Of a stretch of DNA of 64,000 nucleotides, positions 8,793 through 16,749 are shown in pieces. Below the pieces are notes generated by a model that saw only the letters and a list, made by a program, of their open reading frames with translations, had not been told where the DNA came from and made no database searches. How positions within the stretch are numbered: the first letter of the stretch is position 1; each line of letters starts with the position of its first letter. The DNA comes from Streptococcus uberis (lineage in GTDB: Bacteria > Bacillota > Bacilli > Lactobacillales > Streptococcaceae). The DNA lies in NCBI RefSeq assembly GCF_900475595.1, contig NZ_LS483397.1, positions 1,273,001 through 1,337,000 on the forward strand. Reading direction: 5' to 3'. Both the position numbers and the translations under genes were made by a program.

Positions 8793-9844
8793 TAGTTTTT
8801 ATTCATATTAACGCGGTGCCATTCATTAATGACATAGGTTAAAGCAACTAGCTGGTTATAGCCTAAAGTTGAAATCTCCTCAGATTCTTCTGTACTACCA
8901 CCTAAATTTTTTGAATAAAGCGCAATTAAATAAGGGCTTTTCTCACATACAATGGCATCCACATTAAGAGCTTCTCTGACATAACCCGGTTTTTGATAGA
9001 TTGTTAAATCAGGTAAGTAAGTCTTATAATACTGATTTGGAAAAGATTCCCCAATATAATACAAGACATCTTGGTATTTTTCTTGATGTTTCCACAAATA
9101 GTCCAATACTTGGATGTAGTAATCACTAGTTGTTTTATTTCCATTTTGTTGAATGGTTTTAATTGTAGCTTTTGATTTACCATATCTACCCAGTTTTTGA
9201 TATGCTTTTTCCATTCCACCAAGTCGTTCTGCGAGTGCATAGGCTGGAGTGTTCTCAGAATAAACCAAAGAATATTCTTGCATTTCAGGAATAGACATAG
9301 CACCTGCAAACTGCCCTACATAAGCCTCATGTTCTTTTTCGTATTCGTAGGTAGTCTGTGTAATATCGAATCGTTGGTCCATTGTGTATTTGCCTTTTGC
9401 TACTGCGTCCACAACCAACATATTTAATGGAAGTTTATAGGTACTACCAGCAGTCATAGGTTGTGTATCATTCATCGAAAAGGTCTTTCCCGTCTCAATG
9501 TCCTTGTAAGAAAACGCAATCTGATCATGAGCTATACCAAATTCATCAAGATAAGCCTTGACGGTGTCCACTAAACTTAAATTAGGATAATCATAGTAAA
9601 GTCCCAAGGAGTCCATGCGTGCTAAGTCTTCTTCCATAACAGCCTGCTTAGCTTCTTTGCTCTTTTTAAATGTTTTTTTTGGCTTCTTTTTGTGAACCAA
9701 AGGAACTTGTTGAACGTGACTGTCTTTCTTTTTTTCGAATGCTGAAACAGTTACAACGAGCCCTAAAAATAAACTGACACATAAAAAAATTAGGACTTTA
9801 GTCGAATTGATTTTTCTTAAAAATGTCATCATTTGCAATCTCAT
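8792..9844 (-). CDS. Membrane-anchored class A beta-lactamase-like serine hydrolase
   Basis: An N-terminal membrane segment (about residues 17-35), a Lys-rich linker, then a beta-lactamase/transpeptidase-like domain from about residue 90. The active-site motif SxxK is STYK at 134-137, the SDN-like motif is SEN at 196-198, and the KTG-like motif is KPG at 285-287. True resistance enzymes keep KTG or KSG, so this is more likely a cell-wall or signalling-related serine hydrolase than a drug-resistance enzyme; function unknown. The start is uncertain: ATGs at 9844, 9832 and 9829 are in frame, and only GAGGGG close to the first is available. Confidence 0.75.
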   Translation of the reverse strand: MRLQMMTFLRKINSTKVLIFLCVSLFLGLVVTVSAFEKKKDSHVQQVPLVHKKKPKKTFKKSKEAKQAVMEEDLARMDSLGLYYDYPNLSLVDTVKAYLDEFGIAHDQIAFSYKDIETGKTFSMNDTQPMTAGSTYKLPLNMLVVDAVAKGKYTMDQRFDITQTTYEYEKEHEAYVGQFAGAMSIPEMQEYSLVYSENTPAYALAERLGGMEKAYQKLGRYGKSKATIKTIQQNGNKTTSDYYIQVLDYLWKHQEKYQDVLYYIGESFPNQYYKTYLPDLTIYQKPGYVREALNVDAIVCEKSPYLIALYSKNLGGSTEESEEISTLGYNQLVALTYVINEWHRVNMNKN

Positions 9845-9859
9845 TCCCCTCTAAATGAT

Positions 9860-9887
9860 ATTTTATCTCATTTTAATAAAAAATCAA
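9860..9887 (-). promoter_or_regulatory. Promoter of the bla-like gene
   Basis: TTGATT (9882-9887), 16 bases, TAAAAT (9860-9865) on the minus strand. Confidence 0.5.
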
Positions 9888-9951
9888 GTAAATATTGCAT
9901 TTTTCGAACATTTTTATTTCATTTTTATTACAAAAACTTTGAAGTTGAATT

Positions 9952-9975
9952 AAAAAAAGCCGAGCAAAGCTCGAC
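9952..9975 (-). terminator. sodA terminator
   Basis: GTCGAGC/GCTCGGC stem (one G-T pair), 3-base loop, followed by seven T on the minus strand. Confidence 0.85.
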
Positions 9976-9997
9976 CAAGATTGATATTATGCTGTTT

Positions 9998-10606
9998 TTA
10001 CGCTTTTGCTGCTTTATAAAGCTCATCAACCTTTTTCCAATTAATAATTTCAAAGAAAGCTTTAATGTAATTTGGACGTACATTACGATAATTTAAGTAA
10101 TAAGCATGTTCCCATACATCAAGACCCAAAATAGGCTGTTTACCTTCAGAAATTGGTGTATCTTGGTTTGCAGTTGAAGTTACTTCAAGTTCTCCTTCTT
10201 TATTGACAACTAACCAAGCCCAACCAGATCCAAAACGTCCCGTTGCTGCTGCTGTAAATTTTTCTTTAAATGCATCAAAAGAACCAAATGCTTCATCAAT
10301 AGCAGAAGCTACTTCCGAAGTGATTTCTGTTTTCTCAGGTGAAAGAAGTTCCCAAAAAAGTGCATGGTTAAGATGTCCGCCTCCATTATTGATAAGAGCT
10401 TGACGAATATCTTCTGGAATTGATGACACATCAGATAATAACGCCACCAAATCTTCACCAATTTCTGGATGTTTTTCAAGCGCAGCATTGGCATTAGCAA
10501 CATATGTCGCATGATGTTTGTCATGATGAAGAGTCATTGTTTCTTTATCAATTTGTGGCTCAAGAGCATCATATGCATATGGAAGGTCAGGTAAAATAAT
10601 TGCCAT
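9998..10606 (-). CDS. sodA: Manganese/iron superoxide dismutase
   Basis: Cytoplasmic dismutase of superoxide. The metal ligands are all present: His27 (LHHDKHH), His81 (HLNHALFW), Asp162 and His166 ([12 protein letters not shown]). At 202 residues it is full length and matches the streptococcal SodA used for species typing. GAGGACTAAGTT precedes the ATG. The gene is monocistronic between its own consensus promoter and a terminator, next to holA as in other streptococci. Confidence 0.98.
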   Translation of the reverse strand: MAIILPDLPYAYDALEPQIDKETMTLHHDKHHATYVANANAALEKHPEIGEDLVALLSDVSSIPEDIRQALINNGGGHLNHALFWELLSPEKTEITSEVASAIDEAFGSFDAFKEKFTAAATGRFGSGWAWLVVNKEGELEVTSTANQDTPISEGKQPILGLDVWEHAYYLNYRNVRPNYIKAFFEIINWKKVDELYKAAKA

Positions 10607-10639
10607 AACTTAGTCCTCTTTTCCTTTATTTATAAGTCT

Positions 10640-10668
10640 ATAGTATCGCAAAAAGAGGGACCTTTCAA
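10640..10668 (-). promoter_or_regulatory. sodA promoter
   Basis: TTGAAA (10663-10668), 17 bases, TACTAT (10640-10645) on the minus strand. Confidence 0.7.
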
Positions 10669-10702
10669 CTATTTTGATTAGTACATTTTAAATCCATAAT
10701 CC

Positions 10703-11743
10703 TTACAAATACGTGTTAGTCATCATTTTTAAAAGAGCTAAATCAAAGAGATACTCTTTTTCATATAAACCTGTTTTTATTTGATAATCCGTCTTAATTA
10801 AAATTTTGACAAGACTCTTCAAATAGGGTATTGAAAGTGTTCGAGAATCTCTTAAAGCATATTTCACTTGATAGGGATTTATTTTTCTGCCAAGATAATC
10901 GGATAAGGCGAGAACCATTTGCTGTTCATTTTTCCCATCCTGACTCAAAATAGCAATTTGTAAATACAGTCTAAATTGACCTAACAATACTGCAATCAAC
11001 TTGATGTCATCCTCACCAGAAAGTCTTAAATCATGCACTAATTGTCTTGAAGCATCAATATTTTTTTGAAGAACATAACGCGATAAATCAAAAATATTGT
11101 CTTGCAGTGTTTTTGGAATAGCTTCATCAATATCATCGAGGCTTATGATACCATCATTTTTATATGTTTTTAAGAAATGAAGATTTTTTACCATATCACT
11201 AAAGTCACCACTTGATTTAAGAAGTAACTTTTCAAAAACACCACTTTCAAAAGATAAGCCTAACTTGTGACTATACTTCTGAAAATAATTGTTTAATTCA
11301 TGTTCTTTCAATGGATTCGCCTCAAAAAGAGTCGCATCTCGTTTTAAGAGTTTTACCAATCGTCTTTTTCCATCTAATTTACCCGGTGCAAAAATGACTA
11401 AGCGTGTTGTTTCCAATGGATTTTCGAGGTAAGCCTCCAAGTCTTTCAAGTCATTCTCATTAAGATAACTTTTCTTTTGAGTGGTAATATCTAAAAGCTG
11501 GTCAAATAAGACAATCTTGTAATCTGCAAAAAAAGGCAAACTTTGCAAATCCATTTCAGCCTGCTGGAACTGATTATCGGAAATGTCAAAATAGGAATAA
11601 GCCAAATCTTCTTTATCAAATGCAATTCTCTTTAAAAAGAGTTCCTTCATTTGACTATACTGACCAAGGTCTTCACCGGTAATAACTGTGATAAGCCCTA
11701 AATTGTCTTTAGTCATGTTTTCAATAGTCTCTATAGCAATCAT
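10703..11743 (-). CDS. holA: DNA polymerase III delta subunit
   Basis: Clamp-loader subunit that opens the beta clamp. The 346-residue protein begins MIAIETIE and has the family's NPLETTRLVIFAPGKLDGKRRLVKLLK block in the middle of the AAA+-like region and a helical C-terminal collar domain. The start matches the conserved streptococcal N-terminus as I recall it. There is no Shine-Dalgarno sequence; an extended -10 (TGATATAAT) ends six bases before the ATG, so the mRNA may be leaderless. Confidence 0.93.
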   Translation of the reverse strand: MIAIETIENMTKDNLGLITVITGEDLGQYSQMKELFLKRIAFDKEDLAYSYFDISDNQFQQAEMDLQSLPFFADYKIVLFDQLLDITTQKKSYLNENDLKDLEAYLENPLETTRLVIFAPGKLDGKRRLVKLLKRDATLFEANPLKEHELNNYFQKYSHKLGLSFESGVFEKLLLKSSGDFSDMVKNLHFLKTYKNDGIISLDDIDEAIPKTLQDNIFDLSRYVLQKNIDASRQLVHDLRLSGEDDIKLIAVLLGQFRLYLQIAILSQDGKNEQQMVLALSDYLGRKINPYQVKYALRDSRTLSIPYLKSLVKILIKTDYQIKTGLYEKEYLFDLALLKMMTNTYL

Positions 11744-11749
11744 AACTTT

Positions 11750-11755
11750 ATTATA
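11750..11755 (-). promoter_or_regulatory. holA extended -10 element
   Basis: TGATATAAT on the minus strand, six bases from the holA ATG; a start site at the A of ATG is predicted. Confidence 0.6.
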
Positions 11756-11785
11756 TCATCTTCTATCAGAAAATGTTTAGCCTAT

Positions 11786-14044
11786 CTATTTATCTAAATT
11801 CGGATGCGTTCTCTCCAAGCGCCACTGATGAGTCCCTGTGAGGCGTAGAGTCCCCTCTTGATCTGTCCTTAGTATTTCAACATGATTCTCTATAAGCCTG
11901 TCTAAGGTCTCTTTATGAGGATGATGAAACCTATTGTCTTTTCCCGCCGAAATAAATGCCACTTTAGGTTTGAGGACTTTTAGAAAATCGTTACTAGATG
12001 ACCCTTTAGAACCATGATGTCCAACTTTTAAATAATCAATCTTCATTGAAGGGTATCTTTTTAGTATAGCATCTTCTCCTTCCTTTTCTAAATCACCAGT
12101 AAAAAGGAAGGACTTGTTTAAGAGTTTTCCATATAAAACAAGTGAGTCATTATTTCGACCATCTCCCTTTTTCCATGGATAAATGAGGTATAGCTTTCCA
12201 TTCATAATATCAATACTATTACCAACTTTTAAGACGGTGACGGGATTCCCTAATTTTGACAAACGATGAACGAAATTACTATTTGTTAAACTTCCTTCAC
12301 TAACAAGAATCTCTTTTATTTTAAATGACTTTGCCACCACTTCCAAGTCTCCAACATGGTCAGTATCAATGTGTGTTAAGAGTAATTGATCAATTTCTTT
12401 AATGCCTCTTGATTTTAAATATGGAATTAAGGTTCTTTCTGCATTTGCATTGCTGCTTCTTTTTTGCCAATCTTCTTTTCCTTGAAAAGCTACTGTGCCA
12501 CCAACATCAATTAAGAGCGTTTTATTAGTTTTATCTCTCAGAAGAATGCTATCTCCTTGACCAACATCCACAATTGATATCTCATTTTCAAAGGGAATTG
12601 AAATCGTTTTTAAAAGGAAAAAATAAATTATCAAAAATGACAGGAGATAGGTTTTTCGATTAGCAAAAGCCATTATCAATGCAACTATAAAGATAAGTGA
12701 GAGAAAGACTAAAATAGGTGGTTGACCAAAAATAATGGGATGAGGAAACAATTCAACTACATTGACCATGACTTTTTCTAACATTTGAAATAAACTGTTA
12801 AGGTGGTAACCGGTCAATACTGGACTTATTAGAAAAATAAAAGTAAGCAAGGGAAGAATAAGGATATCGAATAAAAAAGAAAAGATAAGTGTTAAAATGA
12901 TTGATACTGGGTGAAATGTTGAAAAAAATAAGATTAAAAAAGGAATAGTGGCCAATTGTAAGTAAAAAAGCCCTAAAATTTTTCCTTTTAATCCTGATGT
13001 ATTTTCAGAGGGAAGGAGAGTTAAAAGGAAAGCATAGACAAAGGACAAGACTCCGCCGATGGTTAATGGGAAAAAAGGAGATATCAAGAACATTAGGAGA
13101 AAAGCCAGGCATAAATTTGTACTTCCTTTCAAACCCATATTTGCCAAATTTCGCTGCAATAGACTTCTTAATACTGAAATGCTATAACCTGTTAAACCAG
13201 CATAAATAATCGAAAAACATAATTCTAAAATAGGATAAAAGTCTCTTGGAATCCAACTTAAGATTAATCCCTTTCGGAAGAGATTTAAAAAGAAGGATAC
13301 CTGCATTCCTGACAAGGCAAAAAGATGTATGATTCCTAATTGACTATAAATTTCTGTCATCTCAGAGAATGATTTATCCAAATACCCAAATAATAATCCA
13401 GTCATGTAATCAGACATGGGCTTAGGAAACTGAACTTGACTCCTTACTATGGCATATCGACGCCAAATAGCTAAATAATCGAAAAAACTTTCAGCTTTTC
13501 GAACGCTAATTGATTTTATCTCTTTCAAACGACCAATTCGATAGATTCCTTGATTTTTCAGATGGTCCTGATAGTCAAAACCATTAAAGTAGCGTTTCCT
13601 CTCAGCTTTTTTGAGTTCAATACTTCCACTGATTTGTAACAGCTGATTATTTTTCTTAAAAAAGTCTTGCTCTTTTTTGTTCTTCAATTGGTAAAAAATT
13701 TGAAAATGATTTTTTCCTTTTCTTGCTTTAAAAGATAGACTATCACCGTTTATAACAACAGAATCTGGAACTAAGATAACAGATTCGATTCGTGTTGGTT
13801 CTTGCCTGAATTGACTCTCCTGATAAGATTTGGTGAAATAAACATATGAGGCAAATAACATAAGAAGACAAGAAAGCTTTACATTTCTTTTTAATGCCCT
13901 ATGTTTGAAGGCGACAACCAAAGCTGATAAGAATAAGCAAACACTGATTTTGTTTGGGAAATGTACAGCAAAAAAGACCAATAAGCACAGCAAAGAAAAC
14001 TGTGGAATGGGAATTGGGAAAAACTTAGTCAATAATGATGTCAT
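11786..14044 (-). CDS. comEC: Competence DNA channel protein ComEC
   Basis: Membrane channel that passes single-stranded transforming DNA. An N-terminal part has several membrane segments and the Competence domain (LFALSGMQVSFFLNLF, YAGLTGYSISVLRS). A C-terminal metallo-beta-lactamase-like nuclease domain follows, with DVGQGDSILL, LLLTHIDTDHVGDL and VGHHGSKGSSS. I chose the ATG at 14042-14044 (MTSLLTKFF, 752 residues), overlapping comEA by 20 bases; the longer frame uses an unsupported TTG. The coding sequence is intact. Confidence 0.95.
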   Translation of the reverse strand: MTSLLTKFFPIPIPQFSLLCLLVFFAVHFPNKISVCLFLSALVVAFKHRALKRNVKLSCLLMLFASYVYFTKSYQESQFRQEPTRIESVILVPDSVVINGDSLSFKARKGKNHFQIFYQLKNKKEQDFFKKNNQLLQISGSIELKKAERKRYFNGFDYQDHLKNQGIYRIGRLKEIKSISVRKAESFFDYLAIWRRYAIVRSQVQFPKPMSDYMTGLLFGYLDKSFSEMTEIYSQLGIIHLFALSGMQVSFFLNLFRKGLILSWIPRDFYPILELCFSIIYAGLTGYSISVLRSLLQRNLANMGLKGSTNLCLAFLLMFLISPFFPLTIGGVLSFVYAFLLTLLPSENTSGLKGKILGLFYLQLATIPFLILFFSTFHPVSIILTLIFSFLFDILILPLLTFIFLISPVLTGYHLNSLFQMLEKVMVNVVELFPHPIIFGQPPILVFLSLIFIVALIMAFANRKTYLLSFLIIYFFLLKTISIPFENEISIVDVGQGDSILLRDKTNKTLLIDVGGTVAFQGKEDWQKRSSNANAERTLIPYLKSRGIKEIDQLLLTHIDTDHVGDLEVVAKSFKIKEILVSEGSLTNSNFVHRLSKLGNPVTVLKVGNSIDIMNGKLYLIYPWKKGDGRNNDSLVLYGKLLNKSFLFTGDLEKEGEDAILKRYPSMKIDYLKVGHHGSKGSSSNDFLKVLKPKVAFISAGKDNRFHHPHKETLDRLIENHVEILRTDQEGTLRLTGTHQWRLERTHPNLDK

Positions 14045-14705
14045 TCTTAATTTTTTCCAAGGTTTTTTGCCCAATCCCAGAGATAGTCAATAAGTCATCA
14101 ATACTTTTAAACCCACCTTTTGAATCTCTAGCATCTAGTATCTCTTGCGCTCTTTTTTCACCTATTCCAGGTATCTTTCGTAAGTCCTCAATTGTCGCTT
14201 TATTAATGTTTACCTTCTGATCCCTTTGTCCACCCTGTTCTATTGACGATGACTGCTGACCCTGAGAATCAATAATTGATTTGTTCTCTCCTTTTCTAGC
14301 AACATATAGGATAGCTTCGTCACTTAATTTTTGTGCTAAATTTATTGCATTAGGATCAGCATCATCCCTCAACCCTCCAGCTATCTGAATAGCATCTGTC
14401 ACACGACTATTTCTTTGTAATTGATAAACACCTTCTTTTACCACTGCTCCTTTTATATCAACCATAATGGTTTCCATTTCGGGATTCGTTTTTTCCTCCT
14501 CCCTATCGTTTTGAGCAGTAGTTGACAAATTTTCCGTCAGATTCATTTGTCTTGGTAAAGTAACTTTTTTGTCGTCTTCTTTAATTTTAAAAAAGAAAGT
14601 TAGACATATTATCAAAACTAAAGAAACAATAGCTAATAAAATACCTAGTTTCTTTTCTTTGAATGATAGCAAAAATTGTTTTATGTGATCTGTTATATCG
14701 TTCAT
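14025..14705 (-). CDS. comEA: Competence DNA receptor ComEA
   Basis: Membrane-anchored DNA-binding receptor for transformation. One membrane segment (about residues 20-41) is followed by an acidic linker, an SLBB-like domain (MVDIKGAVVKEGVYQL to ILYVARKGE) and paired helix-hairpin-helix motifs at the C-terminus (INKATIEDLRKIPGIGEKRAQEIL and IDDLLTISGIGQKTLEKI). A GAGG site lies nine bases from the ATG and a variant SigX box 21 bases upstream. It is co-transcribed with comEC. Confidence 0.96.
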   Translation of the reverse strand: MNDITDHIKQFLLSFKEKKLGILLAIVSLVLIICLTFFFKIKEDDKKVTLPRQMNLTENLSTTAQNDREEEKTNPEMETIMVDIKGAVVKEGVYQLQRNSRVTDAIQIAGGLRDDADPNAINLAQKLSDEAILYVARKGENKSIIDSQGQQSSSIEQGGQRDQKVNINKATIEDLRKIPGIGEKRAQEILDARDSKGGFKSIDDLLTISGIGQKTLEKIKNDIIID

Positions 14706-14725
14706 TTTTTAATACCTCATTTATC

Positions 14726-14733
14726 TATCCGAA
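14726..14733 (-). promoter_or_regulatory. Candidate SigX (ComX) cin-box of comEA
   Basis: The minus strand reads TTCGGATAGATA. It shares the T at position 2 and the trailing GATA with the coiA box at 4785-4792. Canonical box: TACGAATA. Confidence 0.55.
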
Positions 14734-14741
14734 AATAAATG

Positions 14742-14767
14742 AAAAAAAACCATCTTTTTAGATGATT
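14742..14767 (-). terminator. plsC terminator
   Basis: Seven-bp stem AATCATC/GATGGTT (one G-T pair) with a 6-base loop and eight T on the minus strand, just after the plsC stop. Confidence 0.75.
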
Positions 14768-15508
14768 TTAAAAACGATGTTTGTCTGGATCCCATACGAA
14801 ACTTGCAATAAAGGAAAAAAGTATGGTGGCAAGTAACACTAAAATCAAAATGATTGCTAAGGGTATACGATAAATATAGGAAAATAGACTTGGTTTTTTC
14901 CCAGATTGAAATGGAGCCATTTCCTTATCTAATCTATCAAATTCCGTTTGAATACGTCGAGCGACTTCTGAAATGCCTTCATCATTCATTCGTTTAATGT
15001 CTGAAACATCAATGGGATTTCCGAAGTTCATATCAACTCTCTCACCTCTAATCAACCCTTTCATAGTCATTGGTCCAAGGTAGGCTGCAGGCATAATTTT
15101 TACTTTGGCCATTTTCGCAATGACAGCTACTCCTCCCTTTACATCTTGTGAATGGCGACTACCACTTGGAAACATCACTAATGAACGATTTTCCTTTTTT
15201 AAGACATTTACTGGATATCTAATGGCATCTGGACTTGGATTTTTCCTATCAATTGGAAAGGCACCACACATTTTTATCCACCAAGCGAAAATACGATTTG
15301 TAAAAAGTTCTTTCTTAGCCATAAAAATAAATTGTTTTGGGCGAGCTGCAAATGCCATATAAACCGGATCCCAAAACGTTCGATGAGGAGCTACAAGAAT
15401 ATAATTGGTATCAGCTGGTAATATTTTATCTTCATTGTGATAATGGGCATTACCATTAACAACCCATAAGATAAAAACGACCAAGCCTCTTAGATAAGTA
15501 TAAAACAC
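14768..15508 (-). CDS. plsC: 1-acyl-sn-glycerol-3-phosphate acyltransferase
   Basis: Makes phosphatidic acid from lysophosphatidate at the membrane. The catalytic HX4D motif is APHRTFWDP; the glycerophosphate-binding block is FPSGSRHSQDVKGG. A C-terminal hydrophobic segment (about 213-236) anchors the 246-residue protein. The start is a GTG at 15506-15508 with AAAGGAG eight bases upstream. An extended -10, TGATACAAT, lies at 15539-15544 on the minus strand. Divergent from the methyltransferase gene. Confidence 0.9.
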   Translation of the reverse strand: MFYTYLRGLVVFILWVVNGNAHYHNEDKILPADTNYILVAPHRTFWDPVYMAFAARPKQFIFMAKKELFTNRIFAWWIKMCGAFPIDRKNPSPDAIRYPVNVLKKENRSLVMFPSGSRHSQDVKGGVAVIAKMAKVKIMPAAYLGPMTMKGLIRGERVDMNFGNPIDVSDIKRMNDEGISEVARRIQTEFDRLDKEMAPFQSGKKPSLFSYIYRIPLAIILILVLLATILFSFIASFVWDPDKHRF

Positions 15509-15617
15509 TATTATCTCCTTTAACTATTTCTACCCAACATTGTATCATGAAAAAGGGCGATGGAAAAGGGGAAGATCTAGCACATTCATTCTGCTATCAC
15601 CTAGTTTTATTTTTTGC

Positions 15618-15623
15618 TATAAT
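15618..15623 (+). promoter_or_regulatory. Extended -10 of the methyltransferase gene
   Basis: TGCTATAAT on the plus strand ends seven bases before the ATG at 15631. No Shine-Dalgarno sequence lies between them, which suggests a leaderless transcript. Confidence 0.55.
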
Positions 15624-15630
15624 AATAGCT

Positions 15631-16416
15631 ATGACAGAAATAGTTTTAAAACCTGGAGAAAGAATTGATCAGCTTTTTTCTAGTAATGTTCAGATCATTC
15701 AAAATAAAGAAGTTTTTAGTTATTCCATTGACAGTGTCTTATTGTCGCGATTTCCTAATATTCCATCTAGAGGTCTTATTGTTGACCTATGTTCTGGAAA
15801 TGGAGCAGTTGGCCTTTTTGCCAGTACTAAAACAAAGGCAAAGATTATTGAAATTGAACTCCAAGAAAGATTGGCTGAAATGGCTCAACGATCTATCAGG
15901 TTAAACCAATTAGATGATCAAGTTTCGATGATCTGTGATGACTTAAAAAACCTTCTCGATCATGTTCCAAGATCGGGTGTAGATCTTATTTTATGTAATC
16001 CACCATATTTCAAAGCTACTGAGAGTTCCAAAAAAAACATTTCTCAACATTACCTTTTAGCTCGACATGAACTAACTACAAATTTAGATGAGATCTGTCA
16101 CATTAGCCGTCATGCCTTGAAATCAAATGGACGTCTAGCAATGGTTCATAGACCAAGTCGCTTCCTTGAAATTTTAGATACCATGAGAAAGCATGGTTTA
16201 GTGCCAAAGCGCGTTCAATTTGTTTACCCCAAAATAGGTAAAGAGGCAAATATGCTTCTTATTGAAGCTATTAAAGATGGATCAATAGACGGTTTTAAAC
16301 TATTACCACCCTTAGTTGTTCATGAAGAAAATGGTGACTATACGCAACATATTCGTCGTCTATATTTTGGAGATGTTTCTGATCAAGAGAAAGCAATGAC
16401 TAATACTGATGTCTGA
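15631..16416 (+). CDS. TrmN6-like SAM-dependent tRNA adenine methyltransferase
   Basis: A Rossmann-fold methyltransferase with VDLCSGNGAVGLF (motif I) and the adenine-N6 catalytic LCNPPYF (motif IV). It belongs to the family that methylates A37 of tRNA1-Val; assignment to that exact tRNA is inference. I start at the ATG at 15631 (MTEIVLKPGERIDQLF, 261 residues) because the LKPGERIDQLF start is what the family shows. The 28 codons upstream in the open frame look like translated promoter. A GIY-YIG gene follows 40 bases downstream, a pairing common in Firmicutes. Confidence 0.85.
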   Translation: MTEIVLKPGERIDQLFSSNVQIIQNKEVFSYSIDSVLLSRFPNIPSRGLIVDLCSGNGAVGLFASTKTKAKIIEIELQERLAEMAQRSIRLNQLDDQVSMICDDLKNLLDHVPRSGVDLILCNPPYFKATESSKKNISQHYLLARHELTTNLDEICHISRHALKSNGRLAMVHRPSRFLEILDTMRKHGLVPKRVQFVYPKIGKEANMLLIEAIKDGSIDGFKLLPPLVVHEENGDYTQHIRRLYFGDVSDQEKAMTNTDV

Positions 16417-16456
16417 ATGTTCTCACCTTCAAAATAATCACGAGTAGGAGCAAAAC

Positions 16457-16726
16457 ATGAAGGAAGCAAAAGCATTTATGTATGTACTAGAATGTTCTGA
16501 TAAAACACTCTATACTGGATATACAACTGATGTCAATAAACGACTTGAAACACATAATTCTGGAAAAGGTGCAAAATATACAAAAGCAAGATTACCAGTT
16601 AAGCTGCTGTATGTAGAAGCTTTCAATAGTAAACAAGAGGCCATGAGTGCTGAAGCCCTTTTCAAAAAAAGAAAAAGCCGAGCCCAAAAATTAGCCTATA
16701 TTTCAGAACAGCAAAAAAAAGATTGA
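16457..16726 (+). CDS. GIY-YIG domain protein, UPF0213 family
   Basis: An 89-residue single-domain GIY-YIG nuclease-fold protein: [27 protein letters not shown] carries the signature (YVL...YTG) and Glu79-type C-terminal residues are in [16 protein letters not shown]. The cellular role of this stand-alone family is not established. AGGAGC precedes the ATG. It is co-directional with the methyltransferase gene. The stop codon lies inside the terminator stem. Confidence 0.88.
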   Translation: MKEAKAFMYVLECSDKTLYTGYTTDVNKRLETHNSGKGAKYTKARLPVKLLYVEAFNSKQEAMSAEALFKKRKSRAQKLAYISEQQKKD

Positions 16727-16749
16727 GAACTTTTGTTCTCAATCTTTTT
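16716..16749. terminator. Bidirectional terminator, GIY-YIG gene and kup
   Basis: GATTGAGAAC/GTTCTCAATC, loop TTTT, flanked by A and T runs that extend the stem. It serves both convergent genes. Confidence 0.9.

Noticed and set aside
14045..14074. Longer comEC start within comEA
   Set aside because: It needs a TTG with no support; the ATG at 14044 gives the normal length.
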